Source of the DNA: Stropharia rugosoannulata
Lineage: Eukaryota > Basidiomycota > Agaricomycetes > Agaricales > Strophariaceae
Assembly (NCBI GenBank): GCA_028532985.1
Contig: JANCIK010000007.1
Location: 1,054,001 to 1,118,000, forward strand
Length of the DNA: 64,000 nucleotides
Direction: 5' to 3'
Below, piece after piece: positions 30,474 through 42,514 of the stretch (positions are counted from its first letter, which is position 1; the number at the start of each line of letters is the position of its first letter). Made by a program: the position numbers and the translations under genes. The notes beneath the pieces were generated by a model, which was not told the origin of the DNA, searched no databases, and saw nothing but the letters and a program-made list of their open reading frames with translations.

Positions 30474-31983
30474 TAGAGACGGGTTTATTGGAAGGGTATT
30501 AGAGTTTCACATTATTATTTTTAAATATCTCAGATGTTATATACAGCGTTTTTAATCACTGTTCAAAGACATTTACTCAATCTTTTACTTTTACACAATA
30601 GCTTTCAAAACAGCCCTCGAGTTTTCAAGGATTCTTGAGTCTCATTCCCAATTTCCCATCCTCTCCATTCGCACCCTTCCTATCACAGATCACTAAATCA
30701 AAATTACAGTCGACCATAGGTTGGTTTGTAGTATACGAAAGTAAAAGCTTAGCAATGAAATAAAGATACTTAAGTACTAGGGTGACGGCAGCAAAAGATT
30801 CGAGCAAAGAGTGAAAAGCTTAACCTGGCACTGCCGGTGCTGGAAGCCGGCAGAGTACCAACAGTAGCAAACATCACGTGTTTTTGACTATATAAACGCG
30901 AAGTTTTCATGGTTGCCCTTCACTCATTCTGGATTCGCATTTATTGTCCCCCTGCATAATTACTTTCCTTCATGCAGGAGTCTACAGCGGATACCTATAT
31001 ATATCGAGGGTCTCAGCTGGAGCGCACTCAGCCTGGATGGTCATCAGCAGCAATGTCGATATGAGGTAGTGTTCCTTACCAGAGATTCTACATTACTCAA
31101 TTACATGTCACTGTAGTTCGTAGGGCCCTAATTTTAATGTTCTGTCTTTATACACTCGTTACGCGCTATTTCGGCGGCTTACATATCTCAGAGAAGACCG
31201 AACGTTCATTTGTTTCATGGCCTATTCTCTCGTAAGTACTAAGAGCGCCCAAAGATACCCTTGCGTTGTTCAGAACAAGTGAGCATTGAAAGTAACCACA
31301 TGTATCCTTGGACGAAGAGCTACGCCGAATGACCAAAGCCATCAGTATTGGTCGAAGGTAGATGTGGCGTCTGAACACAATCTACTGCACACACCAAATT
31401 AACAAAGAACATGCTTGGAACATGCTTTAGAGTCAAATGAGAAACGCATTGCGTGCACCAGGCGTTATACCATTCTGGGTGTTCAATCTAGCGGGACTCA
31501 GTGCAAGGGATCGGCGGCCGTCGCCTGTGTCCATCGAACTTGAAGATCGAAGACGGCGCCTACGTATGCCGTTCCCAAAGTCCAATGGAGAAATTTCTCA
31601 AAGTCGGTCGTCAATGACTGTAAAAGGAAATGATATACTCAGAGTGGCTATGATCTCGCTATGTTCGCAACATTGATTTAACGGAAATCAACAGCGTCCT
31701 TGACGGTCCTTGACGTCCGGATCGTAAAATAACCCTTCTTGTTCGCAATTCGTGGTGAGGATTGAATATGATCATTACCAGTCAGAAACCACGGCGGTCT
31801 ATACACACCATTCCATTTCACAGGTCGTGATTTTTATCGGGTTTTGCATGCAGATCCCTCGGTAAAGCAGGAGTAGTGCGACACAACCAACACATGTACG
31901 CACACACAAACACCTGCCATAAATACTGGCTCACCAGGTACATCTCCCATTCTTCTTCATCTCCCATCTAACATTTTCCACAG
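30474..31983. other. Intergenic
   Basis: No gene supported. An ORF at 31437-31676 (79 codons) shows no family pattern. A CATAAATA box near 31,918 lies about 65 bp before the next start codon and may be its TATA element. Confidence 0.45.
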
Positions 31984-33358
31984 ATGCTGTTGATAAAACC
32001 CTATAAACTAGCTGCTTTGGCTGCCACTCTTCATTCGTTTTTTGACCACGTTGTTTTTGCAGCAGAGGGCCCGGTGATAACTCCTGCGCCAGTTGTGGCA
32101 CGTGATGCGGCGCCTTCGTCACCCCCGATTCTGTCCACCTTAGAGTTCCCGTTCTCCAGCCTCCCTGAGCAAGTCTACCCGTTCACTGTTGGTCGTGGGC
32201 CGCAGACCGGGTATAATATTTGTAACTCTACTACCCTTGGGCCCAACTCACTCTGCCAGACGTTAATATTTAACGGACCTGTACGTTTCTCACTTCCTTG
32301 CCGCTATCTATATCTGCCTTCTATAAGGCTTTGGATATTTAACCCTTTTTACAACCCTACTCACCCATAACTAGGATGATTTTTGTCTTTGGGGATCACC
32401 AACGGCTAATGGCTCCATCGGGGACGTTGAACAAAGCGTTGTAGCGTATTGCACAAAGCCATATCATGGCACGCGCCTGATCCCACCCGGTGCAATAACT
32501 GGTTTGCAGGTAATAAACATCAGTCTTTGTTACTACGGAGTACGACTGAAATTGCATAAAATGTAGTGGATGAAGACTTCCGCCTATATTCAAGCTACCG
32601 GCTTCATTTCTAACAGTGGCCTGGGTTTAGCATCCGACGACAGCGGCGGTGAACTAGACCCACACGGCGCAGATTTGGAGGGGAATCCCCTCGGTGGGGT
32701 TGTCTATTCTAATGGGACGGCCGACTCGGATGGGCACACACTCGTACAGGTTCACAACTGGAACATGTTTGTCGGGTCCAACCAATTCTGTGCGAAGATA
32801 TGCTTCAACTCCATCACCAATCCAGACTTCTGCCAGAACAGATACGACCTAATTGGGTGCTCGTATAACATGCCGAGCAATGTGCAGGAGGGAGAGTTCA
32901 CAAGCTGCGAGGGAGGTCTTCAGGACGAGGTCGGGATATATACGAGCAACGGCCAAGGTAAGCTTCCGCTTTATTTTGCTTTCTAAGAATTCTTTCGAAG
33001 ACAACTTTCAGTCCTGACATACACAATGCCCGCCACATTGTCGGTGAACCCACCATACACCCCACGTGTTCCGTCATCGTCTAATTGCCAGACTTTCCAA
33101 TCGACGGACCTTTTCCTGGCGGTAGGAGCAACTGCAGCGCCGACGTCTACATCGACTTCTGCAGCAGCGGCCCCTACTCCCTCTGGCGGGGCTTCTGGAA
33201 CTCCGTCCGGCAAAGCACCTACCACAGGGACTCAGAGCCAGACAGGGTCACAAACTAACAATCCAATTCCGACACAAAAGGGAGGTGCTTCGAGCGTTCA
33301 TGTACCGATGATTCAGGTTCTCGCACTCATCGGTGGTGCAATGGCAATTTTGCTATAA
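31984..33358 (+). CDS. Secreted GPI-type glycoprotein, macrofage-activating-glycoprotein family
   Basis: Four exons (first 31984-32280; last about 33012-33358). The N-terminus is a hydrophobic signal peptide (LAALAATLHSFFDHVVFAAEG). The body has the family blocks GRGPQTGYNICNSTT, SLCQTLIFNGP joined to DDFCLWGSP, GDVEQSVVAYCTKPYHGTRLIPPGAITG, ELDPHGADLEGNPLGGVVYSNG, QNRYDLIGCSYNMPS and FTSCEG. The C-terminal 80 residues are S/T/P/G-rich and end in a hydrophobic tail (VPMIQVLALIGGAMAILL), which fits GPI attachment. It is known in basidiomycetes as macrofage activating glycoprotein; its native role in the wall or outside the cell is unclear. Many cysteines suggest disulphide bonds. Confidence 0.88.
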
Positions 33359-35682
33359 AGGGTAGACGGTGTTCCCTTTGACTGCTACGGACTACTTATC
33401 TACTCTAATGCTGCCAGGCTAGCCGGTTATCTCAGCTCTGAATGTGCTATTTAGTGAATGTGATTGATCGTTTAGTATTGGATATTATGAAATTGACGCT
33501 TATTGGCCTATAAATTCTTATCTTTCCAAGACTTCTATCCGACTAGTGAGGCATTTTGAAGCTGATTATACGCACGTATGTAAGTACTTAAGCATCGAGA
33601 AGTATGCTCACGAGAATTATGGACCATTTAAATTTACGAAAACGGTTACTCGATAATTTAATGAAGATATGTCTAAAATTAGGTTCGTCTATTTATAAAC
33701 TGGGCCTGTTCATATTTACCTCGACGGACCGCTGCGTCTGCCCAACGCGGTACAGGCCTTTGTTAATCCAAAATAGAGGGACCACAAGATGGACCATAAG
33801 GATATGCACTGCATGAACAGAGGTGAAAAGAGATAGCGCCGTGGTAGTGTGTTCGCAGCGTGTGAGCGCTACCACCCGATTTGTTATCAACAGTCACCTT
33901 CGAACTCGTTTTAATCATATCAATAACCCCCATCTTGCGCACATCTGCACACCGCGGCTCTGGAAATGGACAATGGGCAGTCATATGAAAGCTCTTAATG
34001 GCTGGCTATTGGCCTGAGCTATGATTAATTATCTAGAGGGCCCGTTATACCCACTCCCCCCCGGGATTGCGTCCTGGGACCCCCGGGAATAGTATCGCTG
34101 GGACTTCGGTACATGTGTTCACTGTGGGTATCCCGAGCAGGCCTGCGATGGCGATGGGAGACTGCCTCCTCATTCATCATGTCCCACCGCCGACTCTAGC
34201 GGTGGTGCTCTGCTAGCCGCATCGTCATTTCATCTGCGCGTTCTGGACTAGCACTAGCCCGTAGCCATTATTTTTATACCACGCACTATTGAAATAAAGC
34301 GCGCGCGACTCTAATTTTTTTTTCTCAGAAGACAAGAAGGGCCTGGGTATATATAGATGCCTGCTAACAGGGAAGCTGTTCGACATTCTGAGCGCTTTCT
34401 TATGTGGCTAATTTTGTCCCACTTGAGCTTTCTCCTGGAACATGACTCGCTCGATAAGTACTTTTGTCTGTGTCCCGCATGCGAGCGCGTGCTTGAGGTC
34501 TCACTGACAGCTCTGCTGGCGTTCTATACATACCTGCGTTTCTTCCCACTCGCTGAGTGCTATTTGCATGGAATATTCTACATAAAGTGGCCCGTTCAGG
34601 CTGGACGCCCAAGCTAGTTCTACCAAGGTGTCCTCAGCCTGACCGGCAAGCCCGACGGACGGCGTTGCAGTGCTATAAATTTCAAGTTCCACAAGCTGCA
34701 CTTCCCGTTTAGCACCTCGTCATGAAGCTACGGAGTGCACCTGATAGCGAGGCCCGAGTCCCACAGGCATGCATGTTCAAATGACCGTAGAGCCTGTGAG
34801 GAGGAATGTATATATTGAGTAGCTTCAAAGGCGCGGCTAAGCGTGCGTCCCTGCCCTTCCGAGCCTTCTTGGCCGCCCTGTCATCACCCCCAATATTTAG
34901 AGGCAGTAGAGGCACCGGCTGCGTGGCCGCTCGTCTACTCTAGTGGCATGCATCGATTGCAGCGTGTTTTAAGAGCCAGCCCGGATCGTCGGAAAGATAA
35001 CCGGAGTTACTGTGGACCAGGCAGTTCGTATTACCAGTGACTAGTGAAGGCTCATTCATTATTACAACTTGTAAGATATATTGGCATTTTAAAGCTGCGG
35101 AAATGAGCTCGCTGCGCAGGGCCAGTGGCGTGTATATTAATTACTGACAGGCTTTCTGAAGACTGATTTGCGCACTCGAGTATGAGCGACGAAGACGCCG
35201 AGTTTAGGGTGCGTTGCACAGGAACTCAGGAGTGCGAGCACCGGTTTTATATTTATTACAGTGTGTACTCTCCTTTGCATGCGTGTGGCTTTGCCTATTT
35301 TGTAGAAACAGCGCCCGCCCACACTTTATTGACTCATTTATAAGGACTTCTTGTACTTCTATGAGGGTGTATTTAGCTCTTCATTTCCTCCGTTCACTAA
35401 AAAGTCCTTGCGTTCATGATAATGTACATTATATATTGATCGCCGTTTATACCGAGCAAACAGGGTTTAGACTCGAAAAGAGACATGGGATTGTACACGA
35501 TGTAGGTACAAGGGCGTTAAAAACGTAAAACTGAGCAGGGGTATACTGGAGAGAATACAAGGTTGCGTGACGGAAGCGAGCACAAGTACAACTGGGTGGA
35601 GTGCATAAATTTGGGGCGTGGCGGATCGTTGTGCAGGCACTCTGTACAACAATCTATATTTGCGGCAGACAGTCTAAGAGAA
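33359..35682. other. Intergenic, no clear genes
   Basis: Only short ORFs without family patterns. A run of C and G near 34,058-34,090 contains CCCCCCGGG and CCCCCGGG in inverted arrangement. No tRNA arms were recognised. Confidence 0.4.
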
Positions 35683-36241
35683 TCATAAAAGCGAGAGCGT
35701 GACCCGCATGATGACAGGGCTGAGATGCAGATCCGTTATATACGCAGGGGTCTTTTCATTCCGTGGAATACGGGAGCCAAGGCTCTGCGAGGGGAGGTGA
35801 GAAACTAACAGCATAGGACGCGTAGATAGGACACGCACGACGGTATCGCCTGTTTTTAACATGGTGGCTTTAGCGATTCTCAGGCCGTTGACGAATGTTC
35901 CGAAGGCCGAATCGAGGTCACGAATATAGACCTAACGCCGAACGTGTCAGAAATACGGGCGACATCGCAAAAAGACAAAAGAAAGAGACACATGCCTTGT
36001 CGCCGTCCACCCAGAGGTCGGCATGTGATGAGCTGAGAGGCAGAGGCGAGACGGGAGGCAGGCTGCGGTCCTCCGTGGCCCGTGGAGAAAACCAACCGTT
36101 TGTCATAGAAGGTATGCGCACAGAGGTGCGCTGGCCGTTGACAGAACCCTCTATTGAGCCCAGGGTCGTTTTGCAGCCCGGCGACAGCGAGAGTGTTTTG
36201 GTTTGGAAAGGGAAGGAGCCAGAGGTGGGTATAAGGGACAT
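35683..36241 (-). CDS. FHA-domain protein, probably a fragment
   Basis: Read on the - strand from 36241 the protein begins MSLIPTSGSFPFQTKTLSLSPG, followed by TTLGSIEGSVNGQ, then SSSHADLWVDGDKAC. After a likely intron it continues VYIRDLDSAFGTFVNGLRIAKATMLKTGDTV. This is the order of an FHA phosphothreonine-binding fold: the S-x-x-H element (SSSHA) and the xFGTFVNGxR strand-turn are visible. The layout resembles the FHA part of the Far10/SLMAP group. No coiled coil or C-terminal part of that family follows, and the intron donor (GTCTCT) is weak. The gene is probably truncated or its downstream exons are not recognised. Confidence 0.5.
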
Positions 36242-37082
36242 CATGATCGTGGACATGGTATAGAGTGCGCAAAGGCTGAGGGTATATGGGTATAAGAACG
36301 ACGAGCAGGGCTGGGGAAAGATAAACAAGAAGCGGATGGTAGAGAAATTGCGCTTTTATAACTCGAGTCCAAAAACAGCAGCAGGGACGGGTGGGGTGAG
36401 CGAGGATCAAGATTTGTTGAAGAGCCTTTTGTGGCGTATGTTCGCAGGTAAGGAATGACTGTATCAGAGCATCAGGGAGAGTCGGCAGTAAGCGCGATGC
36501 GAAGCTTGCCCACCGCAGGCGCAGCGTTGACTTGCCGCGATTCTTTGTAGGTTTCTCGAAGACATGAGGCGACGAGATCGCATCTGAGCAGACCGAAATT
36601 ACAGCCAATGGGTGAGGAAGACGAAATATGTGTGTCCACAGGTAAGGTTCAGCGCCAGACGAGTACAGATATACATAGGTGAGAGAAAGCGGGGCGTATT
36701 ATTCCACCGAAAAAGAAGCCGGGCACGTTTTTGCACAGCTTTTTTGCAGGGCGCCGTCGCTGAGTGCCAAAGGACGACGGAGGTTCAGAGGGGTCCTGCA
36801 GAGCGGTGCTGCCGCTAATGAGCTCCTCAGGGACTCGCTAGATTATTGGAATTAATGGGCAGGAAAGTGGACGCCATGGACATCGGAGGCTAATATAAGC
36901 CGTGTACGCAGCGCAAGATGGTCGAGAAGAAAGAAGCAGGTGCTTAGTGCACACCAGCACCCGCCCCGCCCTAAACAAGCCCGGAGTCACGTGCACTCCT
37001 TATTTTTTCCTTTGTCGCTGTCGCGAACACTGCGAACGTCTCGAAATTAAGCAATTCCGCTGGCTTTATATCTCTGCCCGTC
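36242..37082. other. Intergenic
   Basis: No supported gene. It is the upstream region shared by the - strand FHA gene and the + strand mL44 gene. The long - strand ORF 35880-36608 overlaps this region in a different frame from the FHA reading and is taken as chance. Confidence 0.4.
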
Positions 37083-38091
37083 ATGTCCCGTGCTGCCCGC
37101 TGTCTCTCCTCCTCCCTGCGCGCCGTCTCCTGCTCAAAACACTCCTCGTCCCTAGCAGCCTCGCGGACTCTCGTTCCTGGTATGCGAGCGCGTTGCTTCC
37201 GTTCGTGTCCGTCTTTCTAACTACTTACTCATTTCAGCACTTGGTTCCCGGCACTATGGGCAGCAGGCTGTGCGACAGCGACCGCAGCCACGGGAGGATC
37301 GTCCAGCTCGGTCACGGGAGCCGCGAACGGACGACCAGCGCATAGATGCTCGCGAGGTGCCAGAGGATCCAGCACTGGCCTCTAAGGTCTCCGGCTTCGA
37401 AGCATACATGAACCGGCTCTTTGCGCCCCTACGATTTAGTCCCCAGGTTGCGCAACGGGTGTTGACGCACGGCAGTCATCGGCTGGCGCGCAAGGGCCAT
37501 AATGCTGGCCTGAGCTTTATTGGTATGTCTCGTCTATTCGACCAACTCTCCGGACTCTAAATGGTATGCGTAGGACGACGTGTCCTATCCTCCTACCTCC
37601 TTCTCTTCCTCCAGTCAAGTCCCAACCTCACCTCAAAAGACGACATCGAAGAAATTGCCCTGAACGCTCTGCATACGAACCTGCTGGGAGAGCATGTTGC
37701 ACACGAGTGGGGCCTTGGACGGGTTATGGTCTGGCAGCCTTCAATCCCCTCGGGCAAGTCTATGGATGACCTGGACGTGCTGCGGTCTGCGGGTCTGTAC
37801 AAGGTGCAGGGGGAGACAGTGCAGGCTATCATGGGCGCGGTCTACCACCAACATGTGAGCAGCCTTGGCCGGTGAATGACTGTTGTTCCCTTACATTTCA
37901 CTTTCTAGGGTGCGTCCGTCGCGCACAGACTATTCCACACCAGGGTTCTGCCACATTTACTCGTCAAGGGAGGTCTTCCGGCGCAGTTCCACGAGGATGC
38001 AAATGCCGCTTGTGAACGTATGGGTGGCCGGGAAGGGCCCCTTGTGTTGGGAGAAGAGGGCTCACAAAAAGTAGAATCACTTTCGAGTTAG
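37083..38091 (+). CDS. MRPL3: Mitochondrial large-subunit ribosomal protein mL44
   Basis: Four exons starting at ATG 37083. The basic, serine-rich N-terminus (MSRAARCLSSSLRAVSCSKH) is a typical mitochondrial targeting sequence. The body is an RNase III-like fold: FSPQVAQRVLTHGSHRLARKGHNAGLSFIG, then RRVLSSYLLLFLQSSP, NALHTNLLGEHVAHEWGLGRVMVW, GETVQAIMGAVYHQHGASVAHRLFHTRVLPHLL. These fit mL44 (yeast MRPL3), a structural protein near the mitoribosome exit region; the RNase III-like catalytic acids are not conserved in this family. The stop is TAG at 38089. It is intact and unremarkable. Confidence 0.87.
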
Positions 38092-38876
38092 GGAGAATTG
38101 CTATCGTTATATTGCAAGTACAACGTTTCCTTTCCGGCGCTCGACGTTTGCTGACTGGCCTGTGTTCTGTAGGTTGTTTAATATTAATCTATACCATCCT
38201 CAACAATGTTGGATGTCAGCCGAGCAAAAGACGTCCTGGCTCATGTTTTCAAGACAACTGATTTTGCCCAACCATCGATAGACTCAGTGGGTAGCAAGTA
38301 TGGGATGTGCAGACCCCAGCATTGATTTTATATGATGTACATATAGTAAGTTTGTCCGCAGACTCGGATGTGGGCGAACAGGAGATGTTTCATTGGCAAC
38401 GAAGCGAGGATCTATCGCCTTGGGGCTAAATGGGGAAGCCAGGCGACTGAAATTTGTCTGGTCACCCAATCCTTCGTAGTTGCTCGAGAAACATTTCTTT
38501 GGAGTTTCCCCTCCAGTCAGTCAGTCAGATTGCGGTCAACAGACGCGTTTTATAAAACGCGTTCCTTCTCTTGCTTCCCACCTTTTTTACACTCTCTTCC
38601 TCTTGTTTTCCTGCTCTGTAGCGTCTCCTGAATACACAAGGGTTCTGTGTCTTGTGTCGTCCGATTTCCTTGGTAGTCAGGTGTTTACCGCCAGTGAACT
38701 TTCCACACCATTATTACGGCACTATAGTAATAGTAGACGACTGTTCATCGCTGAAACACATTGTCGAGCAATGAAGTAGGTGAAGTGATTTACGGGTCAC
38801 TTTTCAAAAATAGATCGCATCAGCGACTTGCATCCCATCATCATACAGATGGATATAAGGTCCAGCATGGGACGAA
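38092..38876. other. Intergenic
   Basis: No supported gene. Short ORFs only; this is the likely promoter and 5' untranslated region of the following proline-rich gene. Confidence 0.4.
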
Positions 38877-40396
38877 TTGATATTGCCCACCCCTCACTCA
38901 AACCCTCCTTTAGCATTGATTGCTCGAGCCGGACGCTGGACGCCCTGCTTGTACCCTATGGAACCCCAATTCCGTACTCGAGGAATTTACCGCGCAAACG
39001 CGCAAAGGCTGAGCATCTCCCTGGCGCCGCTGGTCGCGCAGAGGTCGTTGCTGTTTCGGGTCAAGGCTGACCTCGCCACCAAGACGAGCTATGCCCAGGT
39101 ACGTCGCCAGCGAAGCACTTTGATAAAGATTGCCGCTCAGTGCTGTTGGTATCATGCTAGATGACGCCTACGACGGACGAGTCCGAGTGCGACTCGGATG
39201 ACCTGTTCGTGATGACCGCCAGCGTGCTGAGTGCTGTGCTCTCCATCGCGTCCGCGGCCGCTGTCGTGTCTGCTGCCGTCGTGTCCGCCGCGAGCGTCTA
39301 CAGCCAGGAGTCGTGGAAGGGCCCCCATTCGCCGTTTGGCTTCGTGCCACAGGCGCTGCCCGCCCCGTCCCCCGTACCCGACACCAGGCGCCATGCGATC
39401 GCGTTCAGCCCGAGCTTACGCTGGTCGAGGCTGTCGGAGAGCGACATGGTCGACGTGCCACTGTCGTCTGCGCTCAGCCACTCTTCCGAGACGTACGCCG
39501 CTGAGCCCGGGCTTGTCAGCAAGGGGCTCGGGTCGTTGGTGACATATCTGCCTGCGGCAATGCAGGTGGCGCTCCCGCCTGGCATCACCGTCACCAAGGC
39601 GGACGGTGTGCAGAACGGCAAGGCGCATCAACTGAAGGCGAAGAAGAGGGCTACGGGAGGTGTGGACGAGCAGTCGCTGCGCTCGAAGGCGTTCAGTAAC
39701 CTCATGAGCCGCATCTCGCTTCCGTCGTCGTCGTTCAAGAAGGAGCCTACCACGCCGGACCCGAGGCGGAAGACGACGCTGCCTGTGATTAGCGAGCCGC
39801 TGCCCCAGTTCAACCTCGCCGAGCTCAAGCCCATCGAGCAGTTCACGACCGCCGTTGGCTACAAGCTCCCCGAGCTGAAGACCCCCGGGCCGATCAGGGT
39901 ATCGTTTATCGTCGGGCGCCCGCCTGCGGTGCCTGTCCCTGTCAACGCTGGCCAGAAAGAGTGCGCCGCGGATGCAGATACAAGCACGACGGTGCTTTTC
40001 CCTGGGCAGGGGCAACTGGCGCCTGCGGACCGCCCTCGCCCGCCCCGCGCGCGGCCGCCTCCCTCCTTGACTAAGGGCGCAGCCGCAATGTCCCGCCCGA
40101 GGCCTATCACGCTCGCTCCCGTTACTACGGCTCCCGACGCCGTCGCCAATGCTAGGAAGATGGGCCACCGCAGGAACAAAAGCTCGCCCGCGGTCATGGA
40201 CTTTGCGTTCCGTGAACAAGAGAAGCGCAAGGAGGCCGTACCGCCTGTGCCTCCCGTGCCGAAGCACCTGCCGCCACCGCTCAAGCTGGCGCCTGCGCCC
40301 CGAGCGCGCGCGCATAGCACGGCGGGCCATACGCCGCCTGCGCGCGCGACTGCGATGCCGCTGCCTGGTTCGCGCTCTCGCTATGGCTCGCTTTAA
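38877..40396 (+). CDS. Proline- and serine-rich hypothetical protein
   Basis: Two exons, 38877-39098 and 39161-40396, joined in frame at SYAQ/MTPTTDESE. ATG 38877 opens the frame; the ATG at 38958 (MEPQFRTRGIYRANAQRL) may be the true start. An acidic patch (DESECDSDD) is followed by a hydrophobic, alanine/valine/serine-rich stretch (VMTASVLSAVLSIASAAAVV) that could cross a membrane. The rest is low complexity with many P, R and K residues, including MGHRRNKSSPAVMDFAFREQEKRKEA near the end. I know this only as a basidiomycete hypothetical type. GC content is far higher than upstream. The overlapping - strand ORF 39416-40510 is a shadow. Confidence 0.65.
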
Positions 40397-40756
40397 TTGA
40401 TCTTGATGCCGTAGCAGTGTGTCGTACTTCGTCATTCGTTCTGTCGGGAAAAATACAGTTTTGTTACTTTTTTCTTGCAGCTCTGTTACCACTAATTGAG
40501 TAATACTCAACGCTAATGCGACCTGCTAATTATTTGCCCTGTCCATTGAACACAGTGCAATTGTTACATGTTTCGCATGACAGTCCTGAGCGTACTGGTT
40601 AGGAGCTTTGTCGCACTGTATGGTGAAACGTCAAAATGCAGCGCACTGACCGGCTGTTTCGAGTCATACAATCAATGTGAAGTCAAGCGCTATTGTTAGT
40701 GCCCGCCCCTCGCCATTAACCTCATTTAATTGGCCCAGTTGCCTCATTACGTAGCT

Positions 40757-40764
40757 TATAAATG
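40757..40764 (+). promoter_or_regulatory. Probable TATA box of the glutamine-synthetase-like gene
   Basis: TTATAAAT lies 69 bp before ATG 40826, a usual distance for a fungal TATA box plus short leader. Confidence 0.45.
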
Positions 40765-40825
40765 AAATAGTATCAACTTTCTGATAAGTAAAGGGCCGAA
40801 GGGTTGACCAACGCCATCACAATTA

Positions 40826-42514
40826 TTGATGGCTTCCGATTTGACTTACCATGGCGTCGAGTACCGCCCACTTCCCATAAACAACAACAACCATGAACTC
40901 ACCACAGCTGATGGCCTCAAAGCTGCTATTCAAGGGCTCAAAGACCAAGGGGTCAAGCACGTCCGCATACAATGGGTCGACCTGATCAACAATATCCGAT
41001 ACCGCGTCGTCCGTTTGCCGTATTTCGAGAAGCTGCTCCAGACAAGTCGACCTGGCACGTCAATGACCAAGGCCTCTCTGGGGATTGTGTTCATTGCGCT
41101 TTCTGAGGGATTCTCGTACGTCTTTGCTTGACCCCCGAAGTCAGGATGAAAGGACTTACCTTCTTGTAAAGCCCGGTCGGGGAGTACGTGTATGCACTCG
41201 ACTTGTCTACGCTCAGGATCTGCCCATATGCCCCAGGACATGCGAGTGTGATGGGATGGTTCGAGGAGAAGACACCGCTTGGCGAGTTCACGGACAGAAG
41301 AGCTGTCGAAGTCGATCTTTGCCCGCGCACCATCCTGCGCAAAGTTGTCGAGTGAGTTTAGCATGTTAGTTTCCATGTTCACTATATGCTTAATAACTCC
41401 TGTGTAAAGCCATGCTAAGGACTCTCTGGATATTGAATTTCTGATCGGCTTCGAGACCGAGTTTATCCTACTCAAGAACACGATGCCCATAGAGGCCGTG
41501 AACAACCAGGGTTGGTGCAACTCGGCTGCGTTGGCCACTGGATCAAAGGAGACTCTGGTCATGGAGGAGATCGCAGACGCGCTGGAAGCGTCAAGCATCG
41601 AGCTTCAGCTGTACCACGCAGAAGCAGCCCCAGGGCAATATGAAGTCGTGACAGGCCCTTTGCCTCCGCTGCAGGCCGTTGACGCGCTCATCCATACGCG
41701 GGAGACGATCTACAACATCGCCAGTAAGCACAGGCTGCGGGCTACGCTGGCACCGCGTGTCTTCCTCGATAACTGTACGCCCGTCATATTTGTAAACGTG
41801 GCTTCGTGCTGATACCTACCGTACCTGCAGGCGGCAACGGCGCACATGCGCACATCTCCGTCCACTCTGCAAAGCCGTCGCAGCCCTCACAGCACGAAAA
41901 CCTGTCCAGCGTGGAGGCAGCCTTTCTCGCGGGCCTGCTCGAGCACCTCCCGTACATCACCCTGCTCAACCTCCCCACCGCACCGTCGTACAAGCGGGTC
42001 GTAGACGGCGCCTGGTCTGGCGGCACCTACGTCTGCTGGGGCACGGACAACCGCGAGGCGCCCGTGCGGCTGTGCAACGCCGCCTCCCCGTCGTCGCGCA
42101 ACTTTGAGGTGAAGACGCTCGACGGCACGGCCAACCCGTACCTCGCGATGGCTGGCGTCATCGGCGCGGGCCTGGCGGGTGTAACACATGCGAAGGAGCT
42201 GGTGATCAGGGACTGTGGCGGGGAGACGTCCGCGGCGCTGATGGGCGAAGGCGCACGGCGCATGCTGGGGATCACGGAGCGCCTCCCGCTGACCTGGGAA
42301 GACGCACGCGCCAAGTTTGCGAAAAGTGTGTTAGTCGACCACGTATTTGGAGCGAATTTCAAGACCAAGTTTCTGGCTGTGAATAAGGTGCGATAAAATG
42401 ACTGCTTGCATTTATTATTAGCGTTTTAATTGTTCGTTTAAGACGTTGAAGGAGCAGATGAGCTTTGGGCTTATGGATGAGGAGGAGATCAAGCTTCTAG
42501 TAGAGACTTTCTAA
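40826..42514 (+). CDS. Glutamine-synthetase-like enzyme (FluG C-terminal type)
   Basis: Five exons. The N-terminus has the beta-grasp part (VKHVRIQWVDLINNIRYRVV), then YVYALDLSTLRICPYAPGHASVMGWF. The catalytic domain shows the acidic strand EFLIGFETEF, HAEAAPGQYEVVTGPLPPLQAVD, GGNGAHAHISVH, and NFEVKTLDGTANPYLAMAGVIGAG; it ends LKEQMSFGLMDEEEIKLLVETF. These are the glutamine synthetase fold with glutamate, ammonia and ATP-site motifs. The variant spacing fits the GS-like proteins related to FluG and lengsin rather than the main GLN1 enzyme. Actual substrate (possibly a gamma-glutamyl amide) is unknown. All introns have GT...AG ends, with the last one just before the final 30 residues. Confidence 0.85.

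Noticed and set aside
33600..33890. Short ORFs downstream of the glycoprotein gene
   Set aside because: AT-rich, overlapping on both strands, without domain or splice support.
35880..36608. 242-codon - strand ORF
   Set aside because: No family pattern; another frame of the same strand encodes the FHA fold.
39416..40510. 364-codon - strand ORF
   Set aside because: It is a GC-rich shadow of the proline-rich + strand gene: arginine-rich, with no domain.
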